From: Lachnospiraceae bacterium
GTDB lineage: Bacteria > Bacillota_A > Clostridia > Lachnospirales > Lachnospiraceae
Length of the DNA stretch: 64,000 nt
Assembly: GCA_016287765.1 (NCBI GenBank)
Contig: JAEEWS010000009.1
Location: 1 to 64,000 of the forward strand
Direction: 5' to 3'
Under the pieces are notes generated by a model that worked only from the letters and a program-made list of their open reading frames with translations, was not told the DNA's origin and made no database searches. Of this stretch, positions 1 to 9,008 are shown piece by piece. How positions within the stretch are numbered: the stretch's first letter is position 1; every line of letters starts with the position of its first letter. A program made the translations under genes and the position numbers.

Positions 1-126
1 GCCTGCTTACCCGACTGCCCGTACATGAAAGCCTCGGAGTAGCCCGCTACACCTGCGTTTTCACGCACGAGCATTCGAGCAAGCATTCTGCGCATTAGTC
101 CATTTATTTTAAAACCGCTGTACTAG
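1..126 (-). mobile_element. MITE-like element, copy 1 (cut by window edge)
   Basis: Bases 1-128 match 26599-26726 with only four mismatches. In the second copy the element runs between two CTAG ends and has long imperfect inverted termini, so this is the terminal 126 bp of the same element, entering from outside the window. Its CTAG end (123-126) contains the TAG stop codon of the neighbouring sugar transferase. No transposase is visible. Confidence 0.7.
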
Positions 127-1523
127 TAGGCGTTGTAATCCTTTGTATGGAAAATTGTTTTGAACAATATGGCTATGTCTAACCACAGAGTCCAGTTTTC
201 GATATACCAGATGTCCAGGTCGATCCTCCTTCTGATGGAAGTATCGCCGCGGTAGCCGTTCACCTGTGCCCAACCTGTAATGCCCGGCCGAACCTGGTGC
301 TTAACCATATACCTGGGTATCTCGTCTCTGAACTTGTCCACGAAGAAAGGCCGTTCGGGGCGCGGACCCACAAGGCTCATGTCTCCTTTGATAACATTAA
401 AAAGCTGGGGGAGCTCGTCAATGCTGGTTTTTCGAATGAACTTGCCCACCTTGGTGACCCTATCGTCATTTTCGGTGGTCCATTCCTTCTTTTCTTCTTC
501 CTCATCCTGCACGCGCATAGAGCGGAACTTATACATAGTGAATTCCCTGTTGTGAAGACCTATGCGTGTTTGCTTAAAAATGACCGGACCGTCGGAGGAA
601 AACTTCACCAGGATCGCAGTTATCGCCATAGGAATGGCGGCTATGATCAGTGCAATGCATCCGAAGATCAGGTCTTCAGCCCGTTTCACCGCCTTGTTGC
701 CCAGACTGCCCAGTGGCACGGCACGGATGTTTATTATAGGAACTCCGTCCATATCTTCCATGTTTGCGTAGCCGGAGATCATGTTCATGAAATCCGGTGC
801 AAATTTGGTGTGAAGTCCGAAACGCTCTCCGGTCTGCACGATCTCGGTAAGCCTTGTGTAATCGTTCACCTTAAGGGCGATCACCAGCTCGTCGGGGTCA
901 TTATCGAACAGCAACGCGTTTAAGTCTTCGATCTTTCCGAGAACGGAAACGCCTCTGTAACGGGTGCCTTTCTCCATATCGTCATCCAGGATACCCATAA
1001 CGGAATAACCCCAGACAGGATTTGCCAAAATACGGTCTATGTAGACCTCGGCCGTGCGGGAATAGCCCACGATCAGCACGTGTTTCAGATTTTTGCCGTG
1101 CTTTCTGAGGCTCCTTAAAACAGAATACAAGAGCACCCTGAAGGAAACATCCAGCAGAGTGTTTATCACTGCAAACACCGCGATAAACTTACGGGAAATG
1201 TCATTTTCCCTGAACATGTACAGCATGGCCAGGAAATAGACCACTCCGAAGGCATTAGCCTTGATCACGTCAAAGATCTGATTCCGCATGGAGCGGCTGC
1301 GCTGTGGATTGTACAGTCCTCCGAAAAGGAAGATGAGCATATATCCCACTGCCAGCAGGAACAGGTAGTTCGTGTAATCGCTAAGGGGCAGGTACTTGAC
1401 ACCCTCTCTCGTTCCGATCAGATAAAAACGTATAAAATAGGACAGGATGAAAGCCAATACGACTAACATCGTGTCGGAAATAATATACAATCTGTGGAAG
1501 GATTTTTGATGGGCTTTGATCAT
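123..1523 (-). CDS. Undecaprenyl-phosphate sugar phosphotransferase (WcaJ/WbaP-type)
   Basis: This polytopic membrane enzyme most likely transfers a sugar-1-phosphate from a nucleotide sugar to undecaprenyl phosphate, the first step of exopolysaccharide or capsule repeat-unit assembly. Four N-terminal membrane helices are followed by a CoA-binding-like domain (GYSRTAEVYID region) and a further helix. The conserved C-terminal catalytic domain shows KFRSM, DELPQLFNVIKGDMSLVGPRP and the usual ending KDYNAY. The start chosen is ATG at 1521-1523, preceded by GAGG; an in-frame GTG at 1595 would add 24 residues but has a poor ribosome site. The sugar specificity cannot be read from the sequence. The TAG stop lies inside the CTAG end of the MITE copy at 1-126. 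Confidence 0.9.
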   Translation of the reverse strand: MIKAHQKSFHRLYIISDTMLVVLAFILSYFIRFYLIGTREGVKYLPLSDYTNYLFLLAVGYMLIFLFGGLYNPQRSRSMRNQIFDVIKANAFGVVYFLAMLYMFRENDISRKFIAVFAVINTLLDVSFRVLLYSVLRSLRKHGKNLKHVLIVGYSRTAEVYIDRILANPVWGYSVMGILDDDMEKGTRYRGVSVLGKIEDLNALLFDNDPDELVIALKVNDYTRLTEIVQTGERFGLHTKFAPDFMNMISGYANMEDMDGVPIINIRAVPLGSLGNKAVKRAEDLIFGCIALIIAAIPMAITAILVKFSSDGPVIFKQTRIGLHNREFTMYKFRSMRVQDEEEEKKEWTTENDDRVTKVGKFIRKTSIDELPQLFNVIKGDMSLVGPRPERPFFVDKFRDEIPRYMVKHQVRPGITGWAQVNGYRGDTSIRRRIDLDIWYIENWTLWLDIAILFKTIFHTKDYNAY

Positions 1524-1649
1524 CTCTGCCTCGCCTGTCTGTCTGCTTTTGAAGCCCTTTTTGTGTAATTGGGCGACAAATGGGTATAATATCACAAGTA
1601 CCCTATATAATAACCCACTTTCGAGGGATTTACAAGAAAAAATTTAAAA

Positions 1650-2023
1650 TGAACCCCGGGGACGGGGTTAGGGGTTCAAAAAAGTGACTCTGGTGGCAAA
1701 AAAAGGGCACTGGGTCAATACCTTTCACTAAAAAAAGACTCCCTGAAACATGTCATTTGACTCACGATGAAGATTTTTTCAATTGAGCCACTGTTTTTCC
1801 CACAAAAAAGGGTTTCCCGGAACACGTCATGTGACTCTGGGCCACATTTTTTTCGATTGAGCCACAAAAATGAACCCATAACCCCGTCCCCGGGGTTCAA
1901 AAAAGTGACTCTGGCGGCAAAAATTGCCGACTGAGCCAAAAATGAACCCATAACCCCGTCCCCAAAGGTTCAAAACGGGACTAAGGTCCTGAAATGAACC
2001 CATAACCCCGTCCCCGGGGTTCA
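1650..2023. repeat. Intergenic palindromic repeat island 1
   Basis: The space between the protease gene and the sugar transferase gene holds four copies of the 29-bp element TGAACCC-ATAACCCCGTCCCC-GGGTTCA at 1650-1678, 1871-1899, 1943-1972 (variant) and 1995-2023. Related GTGACTC...GGGTCA imperfect hairpins lie between them. I see no credible gene here. Short open frames across the island are translations of the repeats. Confidence 0.85.
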
Positions 2024-2032
2024 TTTTGGGAA

Positions 2033-2067
2033 AACAAAACAAGGGACCGTAAGTCCCTTGTTTTGTT
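2033..2067. terminator. Bidirectional intrinsic terminator after htrA-like gene
   Basis: A perfect 15-bp stem (2033-2047 with 2053-2067) closes a 5-nt loop. T-rich sequence on each side lets it act in both directions. It ends the minus-strand protease gene. Confidence 0.8.
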
Positions 2068-2114
2068 GTTTAGGGTTTGATCTATGTAGTTTAGGGTTTG
2101 TAAGCTGTTTTACC

Positions 2115-3638
2115 TTAATTTGTGGAAGGTCTTTTCATAAGCTTTACATCTGCGAACATCTCGGTCCACTTGCCATTAACCTGGCGCTGGAAGGTGATGC
2201 GGATGTATGTGCCGTATTTATAGGAATTGATCTGGGTTATCAACTGCTCGTTGGTGGACACTTTAGTGCCGTTAACAGCAGTGATGACGTCGCCGGTATA
2301 TATGCCTGCTTCTGCAGCTGCACTGTCCTCAGTCACGGACTGTACGCGAACACCGTAGGGCATTCCGAGAAGATTTGCCAGGTCCTCGGTCACGGTCTGG
2401 ATCACAACGCCCAGGTAGCCGCGGTCTTCTTCAGCCACGATCTCGCGATTGATGAGGTCGTCGAGAATGGGGATAGCTGCAGTGATGGGGATCGCAAAGC
2501 ACATGCCCTCAACGCTCTCGCTGGAATACTTGGCACAATTGATGCCGATAACTTCGCCGTTTACGTTGAAAAGAGGTCCGCCGGAGTTGCCTTCATTGAT
2601 GGCAGCATCGGTCTGGAGAAGGGTCATGCTGGCGTTTTCGTAGTTCACGGTCCTGTCCTTTGCGGAAAGGTAGCCCACGGTAACAGACTGGCCGTAGCCG
2701 AGAGCATTACCGATGGCGATGACCATTTCGCCCACCTGAGACTCGTCGGAATCACCGAGGGTAGCCACTTTGATCTCGCTGAGTGTGTCCCGGGAAACGT
2801 CCGATTTCTTTACGGAAACGATGGCAAGGTCATTGTCGGGATCTGTAGCTCTCGTGGTTGCTGAAACCGTTTCGTCATCAGAGAAGGTGATAGTGATCTT
2901 TTCGGCCTTCTCAACAACGTGGTTGTTGGTGGCGATGAAGATCTCATCATCGTTCATACCTACTATGAATCCGGAACCGCCGCCCTCTACTTCGTAGGAG
3001 CTGCTTCTGCCGGTCCATATATCGCGCTGGGTCATTGTATAGGAAACTCCAACGCATACGGTGCAGCTCATGTTTTCCTTAACCACATCCACAACCACAT
3101 TGCCGGTATCGCCCTTGGCTGTCGTGGTGCTGGAGGCTGCGATCACAAGATTGCTGACGCCCAACTGTTTCAATGCATTGGTAGTGTTATCCTCAACCTC
3201 GGCATTGGTGGCAGTGAGGAAGGAACTGTCTCCGAATGCCTTGTCTATACCATATGTTACTCCGTAGAATGTCCCGCCGGCTATTGCTCCGAAACAAGCC
3301 GCCAGGCCAATAAATTTGAAAATTTTTGCGAAGATATGCTTTTTCTGCTTAACATGGGGGGTATCATTTAATCTTCCGGATGCGGAATAGTCATAATCCG
3401 TGTAGGAAGTAAAACCTGCATTCTCATTGCTGTTGGAGCTGTCACTGTAAGCACCGTTACCGCTGTTCTGCTCATTAGCGCTGTTACCGCCTGCTGCTCC
3501 GTAGCTTACAAAAGGTGTTGCTCCAATATTTTCGGCTGCAGCCCGGATCTCCTCATCCGACATGGCTTTAAATGCTTCGATATTGTCGTTGACTTCATTG
3601 TTGTCATTAACTTCGTTGTTTCTTAATTCATCATCCAT
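2115..3638 (-). CDS. HtrA/DegP-like trypsin-fold serine protease with PDZ domain
   Basis: A membrane-anchored envelope protease or chaperone of the S1C family that would degrade misfolded exported proteins. Residues 1-99 are an acidic, Asn-rich cytoplasmic part with a tandem NEVNDN repeat. One membrane helix lies around 101-130. The protease domain shows the catalytic triad His240 (NNHVVEKA), Asp270 (DPDNDLAIV) and Ser352 (NEGNSGGPLF). A single PDZ domain follows at about 405-490 (GYLGVVIQ...GIYTGDVITAVNG). The 507-residue length and topology fit Gram-positive HtrA proteins. It stands alone, with a terminator behind it and a repeat island beyond. Confidence 0.93.
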   Translation of the reverse strand: MDDELRNNEVNDNNEVNDNIEAFKAMSDEEIRAAAENIGATPFVSYGAAGGNSANEQNSGNGAYSDSSNSNENAGFTSYTDYDYSASGRLNDTPHVKQKKHIFAKIFKFIGLAACFGAIAGGTFYGVTYGIDKAFGDSSFLTATNAEVEDNTTNALKQLGVSNLVIAASSTTTAKGDTGNVVVDVVKENMSCTVCVGVSYTMTQRDIWTGRSSSYEVEGGGSGFIVGMNDDEIFIATNNHVVEKAEKITITFSDDETVSATTRATDPDNDLAIVSVKKSDVSRDTLSEIKVATLGDSDESQVGEMVIAIGNALGYGQSVTVGYLSAKDRTVNYENASMTLLQTDAAINEGNSGGPLFNVNGEVIGINCAKYSSESVEGMCFAIPITAAIPILDDLINREIVAEEDRGYLGVVIQTVTEDLANLLGMPYGVRVQSVTEDSAAAEAGIYTGDVITAVNGTKVSTNEQLITQINSYKYGTYIRITFQRQVNGKWTEMFADVKLMKRPSTN

Positions 3639-3765
3639 AAGTCATCGTCCTTTCTCTTATTTCCAATCCCTCTCGGGATGTTATTAACTGTTCACGTGTT
3701 TAATCATATCGGGAGTTTGTGATGGAATTGTGTTTAAAGAAAATAATAATTGTGAACTCTGTGTA

Positions 3766-3832
3766 GAAATAAAATGAGCCTGGGGATGGTGGTTCAAAAA
3801 GTGAACCACCATCCCCAGGCTCATTTTATTTC
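3766..3832. terminator. 31-bp perfect hairpin, bidirectional terminator carrying a stop codon
   Basis: 3766-3796 pairs perfectly with 3802-3832 over 31 bp around an AAAAG loop. The outer arms are A/T-rich, so either strand could terminate. The TAA stop of the ABC ATPase gene (3826-3828) lies inside the right arm. The stem core (TGAGCC TGGGGATGG TGGTTCA) resembles the 29-bp TGAACC...GGTTCA repeats, which suggests a repeat copy whose two arms became fully complementary. Confidence 0.8.
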
Positions 3833-4566
3833 CTATTTATACGCAGATATTCGTCTGCGGTTTCTTCTGCTGTGCCCTCAAAAACCAGCTTCCCGCCGTC
3901 AAGCAATATGCCTCTGGTACAAAGCTTTCGGACCTGAGACTCGTTGTGGGACACGAAAAGCACGGTGGTGCCCTTATCGAACATGCTCATGATCTTTTGT
4001 TCGCTCTTTTTTCTGAAAGCTGCGTCTCCCACAGACAGCACCTCGTCCAGGATCAATATGTCCGGCTCCACCACCGTAGCGATGGCAAAGCCCAGGCGGG
4101 CGCGCATTCCCGAAGAATAGTTCTTCACCGGAACATTTATGAATTCACCCAGATCCGCAAATTCAACGATCTCGTCATACTTTGACTTTATAAAAGCTTT
4201 GGGATAGCCCAGCATAGCGCCGTAAAGCCAGATGTTCTCCGCGCCGGAGTACTGGATATCAAAGCCGGCACCCAGTTCAAGGAGCGGAACTACATTTCCG
4301 AAGGTTGTGATCTTCCCTTCCGAAGCCTTTAAAACCCCGGCCACAACCTTCATAAGGGTGGATTTTCCGGCGCCGTTCTTTCCCATCACCGCCAAACGGT
4401 CGCCCCTGTTCAGCGTGAAAGAAACGCCGTTAAGAGCCAAAAAGTCCTTGTATTTCAGGTTTCTCTTGACCAGTCTGATGATATATTCTTTTAAGTTGTC
4501 AACTTTTTCCTCAGTTAAGCGATACTTAACTGATACGTTGTCCACAATTAAAGATGTTTCTGCCAT
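3826..4566 (-). CDS. Polysaccharide/teichoic-acid-type ABC exporter, ATP-binding subunit
   Basis: Cytoplasmic ATPase that would power export of a lipid-linked glycan (Wzt/TagH/RfbE type). Walker A is GKNGAGKST at residues 62-70, the signature SSGMRARLGF begins at 151, and Walker B LILDE at 171-175 is followed by VLSVGD, typical of this exporter class. At 246 residues it lacks the C-terminal carbohydrate-binding extension of Wzt. The permease lies directly upstream at 4681-5457, separated by two 29-bp repeat copies. It ends in the 31-bp hairpin. The transported glycan is unknown. Confidence 0.92.
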   Translation of the reverse strand: MAETSLIVDNVSVKYRLTEEKVDNLKEYIIRLVKRNLKYKDFLALNGVSFTLNRGDRLAVMGKNGAGKSTLMKVVAGVLKASEGKITTFGNVVPLLELGAGFDIQYSGAENIWLYGAMLGYPKAFIKSKYDEIVEFADLGEFINVPVKNYSSGMRARLGFAIATVVEPDILILDEVLSVGDAAFRKKSEQKIMSMFDKGTTVLFVSHNESQVRKLCTRGILLDGGKLVFEGTAEETADEYLRINRK

Positions 4567-4601
4567 GATTTTTACCTATTTAAAATAATAAGGTCCAAAA
4601 A

Positions 4602-4683
4602 TGAACCACTAACCCCGTCCCCAATGGTTCAAAGCGGGACTAAGGTCCTGAAATGAACCGCTAACCCCGTCCCCAAAGGTTCA
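4602..4683. repeat. Two 29-bp palindromic repeats between exporter genes
   Basis: Copies at 4602-4631 and 4654-4683, both variants with the AACCACT or AACCGCT left arm and CCCAAAGGTTCA or CCAATGGTTCA right side. The second overlaps the permease gene, whose TGA stop codon (4681-4683) is the first three bases of the repeat read on the minus strand. Confidence 0.85.
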
Positions 4684-5457
4684 TAAATGAAGGATGAATT
4701 TGTCCTGGTTTTTCCAGAAGAAAATGCCGCCAAACAGGATCAGGAGCACGGCTACGCCGGCGGAGTAGGCCGTGGCGCCGAGATTCATGGGGGATCCGAA
4801 GACTGCACTTCTGAAGTTGTCGATGCAGGCGAAAATGGGATTAAGCTTGAAGATCCAGGCATTTTTATCGGAGATCACATCTTCCGCGCGATAGAAAATG
4901 GCGGAAGCATACATGATGATCATGATAGCCACTCCCCAAAGGTACTCAAGGTCGCGGAAGAATACAGCCACAGCCGAGAGGATGAGGCCGGTCCCCATGG
5001 CAAGTCCGAAGACAATGACAAGAGGAACGATAGCCTGAAGCAGGTAGATGGTGGGCTGCACATGACGTACTGCCGCAACACCCACAAGTACCAGCAGTGA
5101 GATCAGGAAAGTCACATAGTTGGAAAAGACAGACGCCAAAGGGTACATGTACTTTGGAACATATACTTTTTTGATCATGGAAGAGTGGTCTCTCACTGAC
5201 CTCAGGGCCTTGTTGGTAGAACCTGAATAGAATGAGAAAATAAGGCGTCCGGTCAAAATGTACACAGGGAAGTCCTGCGTGTTTTTTCCCAGCAGCCTTG
5301 AAAATACCAGGGTAAGAACGATCATGGTCAGGAGTGGTTCCAGCATGGTCCAGATGATCCCCAGATAAGAATTTCTGTATTTAAGTTTAATTTCCTTCTC
5401 AACCAATTGGCCGAGAAGGAAACTGTATTTCTTGAAGTTTTTGATGAATTGTTTCAT
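4681..5457 (-). CDS. Polysaccharide-type ABC exporter, ABC-2 permease subunit
   Basis: An integral membrane subunit of the Wzm/TagG/RfbA class with about six helices. The N-terminal motif EKEIKLKYRNSYLG, followed by LEPLLTM, is diagnostic of polysaccharide ABC-2 permeases. It would form the channel for the ATPase encoded at 3826-4566. The ATG lies immediately next to the TAA of the upstream YbbR-type gene with no gap, so translation is probably coupled. The stop codon is contributed by a 29-bp repeat. Being in one run with cdaA-cdaR suggests that envelope glycan export and c-di-AMP signalling are co-expressed; this is inferred from order only. Confidence 0.92.
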   Translation of the reverse strand: MKQFIKNFKKYSFLLGQLVEKEIKLKYRNSYLGIIWTMLEPLLTMIVLTLVFSRLLGKNTQDFPVYILTGRLIFSFYSGSTNKALRSVRDHSSMIKKVYVPKYMYPLASVFSNYVTFLISLLVLVGVAAVRHVQPTIYLLQAIVPLVIVFGLAMGTGLILSAVAVFFRDLEYLWGVAIMIIMYASAIFYRAEDVISDKNAWIFKLNPIFACIDNFRSAVFGSPMNLGATAYSAGVAVLLILFGGIFFWKNQDKFILHL

Positions 5458-6792
5458 TTACTCCGCTCCGGGCTCGCTTGTCTCCGATCCGCCTTCCTGA
5501 GGTTCTTCCGGTTCTTCTGTCTGAGGTACCTCATGCACTCTGTCTACCTGCACGGTTACATACAGCTTGGAAAGACAAACCATACCTTTCTCCGGATCCG
5601 TCTGCAGCGTGAGCTGATAAGTTCCGGGAGCTGTGATATAGGTCAGGTCGATGTATGGATGAATGGCATTCGCACTTACCGAATCGACTGCCTCTTTGGC
5701 AGCTCTAACGGTCATACGTCCGGCTGAAAGGGTCAAGCTGTAAGGTATCAGCTCATCTTTCAAACCACGCACCTCAATATCCGAAGATGCAACGGAAACA
5801 TCCATCTTCCGCTGTTCTCCTATATATGTGGTAACAGCCAATGTGGTATCATCGTCCAGGATCTTAATACTGGAAAGCTTGCTGTCAATGAGAGAATATA
5901 TGCCTATATTACTTTCCACGTTATCCGAAAGACCCGTCACATCCACATAGGCACGAAGGGAATCTCCCAGTTTTTCCAGGTCTTCGTCCGTACCCGCAAC
6001 CGTGATGCTCGAGGGCTGTGCGGAAACGCTCTTTATTTCATATCCCGTCGCGACGTCGCCGAAGGTCACAGCCTCCAGGTTCAATGTCTTGGTCCTGTAA
6101 AGAGTGGTAGTGACACTAACGGAACGACTGCTCAGTTCCAGATTTTCTGTGCTGATCTCCTCGTCGTTGGCATCGTAGATCACCGGGTTGACCACAACTT
6201 CCGAAGTCTTGTTTATGCCGTTCACGTTTACAGTGGCGACAACAGCCTGAATGCGGCTGATCTGCAGCTTGGATCCCCTTATGGTGACCACGTTGGGGCT
6301 GGAAGCATTGGTACCCACCACAAATCCGTCGGCGGGTGTACCGGTGTTATTTATCTTGATCTTAAATTCCTTGGTGGCGTAATCTTCGAGGGACAGCTTC
6401 ATGTAAGCGTTCTGTCCGCGTATGATCTCGGCTTCGCTCTCGTCGTAGCCGTCGACCTTTACTTCAATGGGAACCGTATCCGTGACATATATTTTCTCGA
6501 AGTCAGCGGTTGCGATGATCGATTCCTCCGTGAGCTTGTCGCAGATAGACTTTCTGGCCTGGACCGTTACAGTCACGGTGCTTCCGTCCACAACCTCCGG
6601 GATCTTGTCCTTACGGATAAGCGAATCCTCGTTCAGGATCTTCACCGGCACATTATAAAAGGTAATGGTATCGATGGGATCCTGGCTGTTGACCACTCCC
6701 ACCCAGATGAAAAAGGCGGAGACCAGAGCCAAAAGCTTAAGGCCGAAGTTATGGGATATCTTTTTCCAAAACATGAGAAGGTAGGTTTTCAT
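5458..6792 (-). CDS. cdaR: YbbR-domain protein, CdaA regulator
   Basis: A membrane-anchored extracytoplasmic protein that in Firmicutes binds and modulates the cyclase CdaA. One N-terminal helix (about residues 13-32, followed by the typical VWVGVVNSQDP) precedes several YbbR-type beta repeats recognisable by repeated TxxxxxxxVxVxG(x)n patterns. The last 25 residues are Glu/Pro-rich and may be disordered. Its ATG overlaps the cdaA stop (ATGA, 4 bp), the usual arrangement of this pair. The 444-residue length is normal. Confidence 0.9.
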   Translation of the reverse strand: MKTYLLMFWKKISHNFGLKLLALVSAFFIWVGVVNSQDPIDTITFYNVPVKILNEDSLIRKDKIPEVVDGSTVTVTVQARKSICDKLTEESIIATADFEKIYVTDTVPIEVKVDGYDESEAEIIRGQNAYMKLSLEDYATKEFKIKINNTGTPADGFVVGTNASSPNVVTIRGSKLQISRIQAVVATVNVNGINKTSEVVVNPVIYDANDEEISTENLELSSRSVSVTTTLYRTKTLNLEAVTFGDVATGYEIKSVSAQPSSITVAGTDEDLEKLGDSLRAYVDVTGLSDNVESNIGIYSLIDSKLSSIKILDDDTTLAVTTYIGEQRKMDVSVASSDIEVRGLKDELIPYSLTLSAGRMTVRAAKEAVDSVSANAIHPYIDLTYITAPGTYQLTLQTDPEKGMVCLSKLYVTVQVDRVHEVPQTEEPEEPQEGGSETSEPGAE

Positions 6793-7667
6793 CTTAAAGC
6801 ACCTCCCTCTTCTTTATGCTTGAAAAGTCCCAGGAATCTCTTCTCGGAAACAGTCTTCTTAGGCAAAAGCTCGGTGAGCTTCGTATGAAGGAACTCGCCG
6901 TCCACGTTGTAAACAAGACTGCCGTTCTTGGCAATGGAGACTTTTCCCGTTTCCTCGGAAACGATGATGGTCAGGCTGTCCGTAACCTCACTGACGCCCA
7001 CGCCCGCTCTGTGTCTGGTACCCAGATCCTTGGAAAGCTTCATGTTTTCCGAAAGGGGCAGGTAGCAGGTGGCAGCCGTGATCCTGTTGCCTCTTACCAC
7101 AACAGCGCCGTCATGGAGAGGCGTGTTGTGCTCGAATATATTAATAAGAAGAGCCGATGTTACCACGGCGTCTATACGTATGCCTGTTTCTTCGTACTCC
7201 TTTAAGGGCACGTCCTGCTCGATCACGATGAGAGCTCCGGTCTTGGTCTTTGCCAGTTCGAAGGCACCCTTCACCAGCTCCTCCACCGTATTTTCGCAAA
7301 ATTCATCATGAACTTCCTTCACATCCGAAAAAAGTCCGAGGGAAACAACACTCTTCTGTCCCAGGTTCTCCAGTGCCCTTCTGAGCTCCGGCTGGAACAA
7401 TATGATAAGGGCGGTGATACCTACGCCGATGGCATTGGTCAGTGCCCAGATGATGACATCAAAATTAAGGATCGAGGCGATGGCCCAGAAAATAAGTATC
7501 ACAATAAGTCCCTTAACGATGACCCAGGCTCTCGTGTTCTTGATCCACTTTGCAATGTAATAGATCAGCCATGCAATGATGAACACTTCCACGAAATCCA
7601 GAAACTTCATCTTAGGGAAGGATAAAAGCTTTGTGATGTTATTTAAAATGGCGGTCAGATCGCTCAT
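6789..7667 (-). CDS. cdaA: Diadenylate cyclase CdaA
   Basis: Makes cyclic di-AMP from two ATP; this messenger controls potassium, osmolyte and cell wall balance. Three N-terminal membrane helices (about 22-40, 46-66, 70-92) are followed by the DAC domain with the DGA motif at 186-188 (LHDGAVVVRGN) and GTRHR at 216-220, both needed for ATP binding and catalysis. It overlaps cdaR by 4 bp. In many Firmicutes glmM follows this pair. Here no glmM is present and an ABC glycan exporter follows. A short hairpin (GGCAC/GTGCC) lies between this gene and the upstream one. Confidence 0.96.
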   Translation of the reverse strand: MSDLTAILNNITKLLSFPKMKFLDFVEVFIIAWLIYYIAKWIKNTRAWVIVKGLIVILIFWAIASILNFDVIIWALTNAIGVGITALIILFQPELRRALENLGQKSVVSLGLFSDVKEVHDEFCENTVEELVKGAFELAKTKTGALIVIEQDVPLKEYEETGIRIDAVVTSALLINIFEHNTPLHDGAVVVRGNRITAATCYLPLSENMKLSKDLGTRHRAGVGVSEVTDSLTIIVSEETGKVSIAKNGSLVYNVDGEFLHTKLTELLPKKTVSEKRFLGLFKHKEEGGALR

Positions 7668-7728
7668 CCTTATTCTTCTTTCTTATCTCCGTCTGTATCT
7701 TTAGGCACAATTTTCGTGCCTGCATTCC

Positions 7729-9006
7729 TTATTTTCGATCCCCGGCTTTGATGTCCCATTCATCTTCATCATCGGTCTCAGCAGGGGCAGTGTACTCCCC
7801 GTTGGGATCTTCGTAATTTTCTTCGTAATCCTCGTCGTAGTTTTCCTCGGACTCAGCATATTCCTTTTCGGGAGCCTCGTACTCTTCTCCCTCATTGCCG
7901 GCCTCTTTACTGTCCTCATCCGTCGAGAAAGCATATGCATTCTCGTCCTCATCATCCATGATCTCGGGGTGCTTTTCCTTTTTGGATTGCTCGAACATGG
8001 TGGTGAAAATGCTCTTTTTGAAGCCGTCTTCACGCAAGCGTCTGAAAAATCCGGTAATACCGGTTCTCTTCTCGGCTTCCATCGCCTCTTCCGAGGGCTT
8101 GACCTCTTCAAGGATCACTCTGTCCAGCTTGGGAACGGCGTGCACGTAGTAGTAATAGTCGTCATCCTCGAACTGCACATATTCCACGGCGGTGTAGTCC
8201 AAAACCACGTGGAAGAACTGTACGATGTACACCAGCAGCATGGAGATTATAGTGCCCCATACCACATAGTTCGTGGGAACTGACATAGTGACATATTTTC
8301 CCGCAAAAACGTGGCCAAATATCATCAAAAGCCCGCCCGCCAAAATAGTGATCTCGAAAACGAAGCCGAAACGCAGCTTTCTGAGGGCCCACATTATAAT
8401 GATGACTGCGGCAAAAATAGCCACAACATAGAACATTTCCTTGTTGGCGAAAATGTCGCCCATGAATCGCATATAAAGGGCCAGGATGTCGTCCATTGAC
8501 GTCAGTTTCTCGGTGGTCATGGAGTTATTGATGGCGCCGAAGATGTAGTAGGTGATGACGCCTACGCCCGCAGGGAAGATGGCGAGGGGCGTTGCGGTCA
8601 TGCCCAGGAGAAGCGCAACGATGTAATGGAGGTTGAACTTCACCAGCAAAGGTATGGCCACGATGGCATAGGCGAACTTGCCGGAAAATCTGGCCGCGAA
8701 GCAATAGAGTACCACAAAAACGGCCAGGGCCAGCACCGCCATAATGGGCGAACCGCTGAACACTTCATAAACAGCCACCAGCATGCACAACAGGATGGTG
8801 ACCATGGGCGGCAATATTGCGCCCGCTACACCGAAGCCCATCTTAAACACAATTTTGGACAGAGTGGCATTATAATCCACGCTCTCCACTATGCGGCTGT
8901 ATGCCTCAAAGGATATGATAAATTTAAAAATGATCTCAATAATGATCTGATACTTCTGAAAAAGCTGTCTCGCAGCCTTCCTGAATGCCATTAAACTAGT
9001 CAGCAT
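7729..9006 (-). CDS. Uncharacterised polytopic membrane protein with acidic tail
   Basis: I do not recognise a named family. Roughly eight to ten hydrophobic segments occupy residues 15-285. They are followed by an acidic tyrosine-containing patch (EDDDYYYYVHAV) and a basic linker, then a tail of about 100 residues very rich in Glu, Asp and Tyr that is probably disordered and cytoplasmic. It sits between a small membrane protein and cdaA, likely in one transcript. A link to c-di-AMP or envelope control is inferred from position only. The codons for DENAYAFS contain a 19-bp word also found upstream of uxaB. Confidence 0.8.
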   Translation of the reverse strand: MLTSLMAFRKAARQLFQKYQIIIEIIFKFIISFEAYSRIVESVDYNATLSKIVFKMGFGVAGAILPPMVTILLCMLVAVYEVFSGSPIMAVLALAVFVVLYCFAARFSGKFAYAIVAIPLLVKFNLHYIVALLLGMTATPLAIFPAGVGVITYYIFGAINNSMTTEKLTSMDDILALYMRFMGDIFANKEMFYVVAIFAAVIIIMWALRKLRFGFVFEITILAGGLLMIFGHVFAGKYVTMSVPTNYVVWGTIISMLLVYIVQFFHVVLDYTAVEYVQFEDDDYYYYVHAVPKLDRVILEEVKPSEEAMEAEKRTGITGFFRRLREDGFKKSIFTTMFEQSKKEKHPEIMDDEDENAYAFSTDEDSKEAGNEGEEYEAPEKEYAESEENYDEDYEENYEDPNGEYTAPAETDDEDEWDIKAGDRK

Positions 9007-9008
9007 TT

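Noticed and set aside
1..126. Coding fragment on the minus strand (ARMLV, GYSEAFMYGQSG)
   Set aside because: The frame is open in both copies, but the differences between copies change amino acids and the segment is bounded by inverted CTAG ends, so a MITE is the better explanation.
1715..2042. Short open frames across repeat islands (also at 12217-12450, 18237-18644, 22092-22617 and 24330-24935)
   Set aside because: They translate the repeats (peptides such as NPGDGVMGSF or EPLTPSPGF), have no ribosome sites, and run on either strand.
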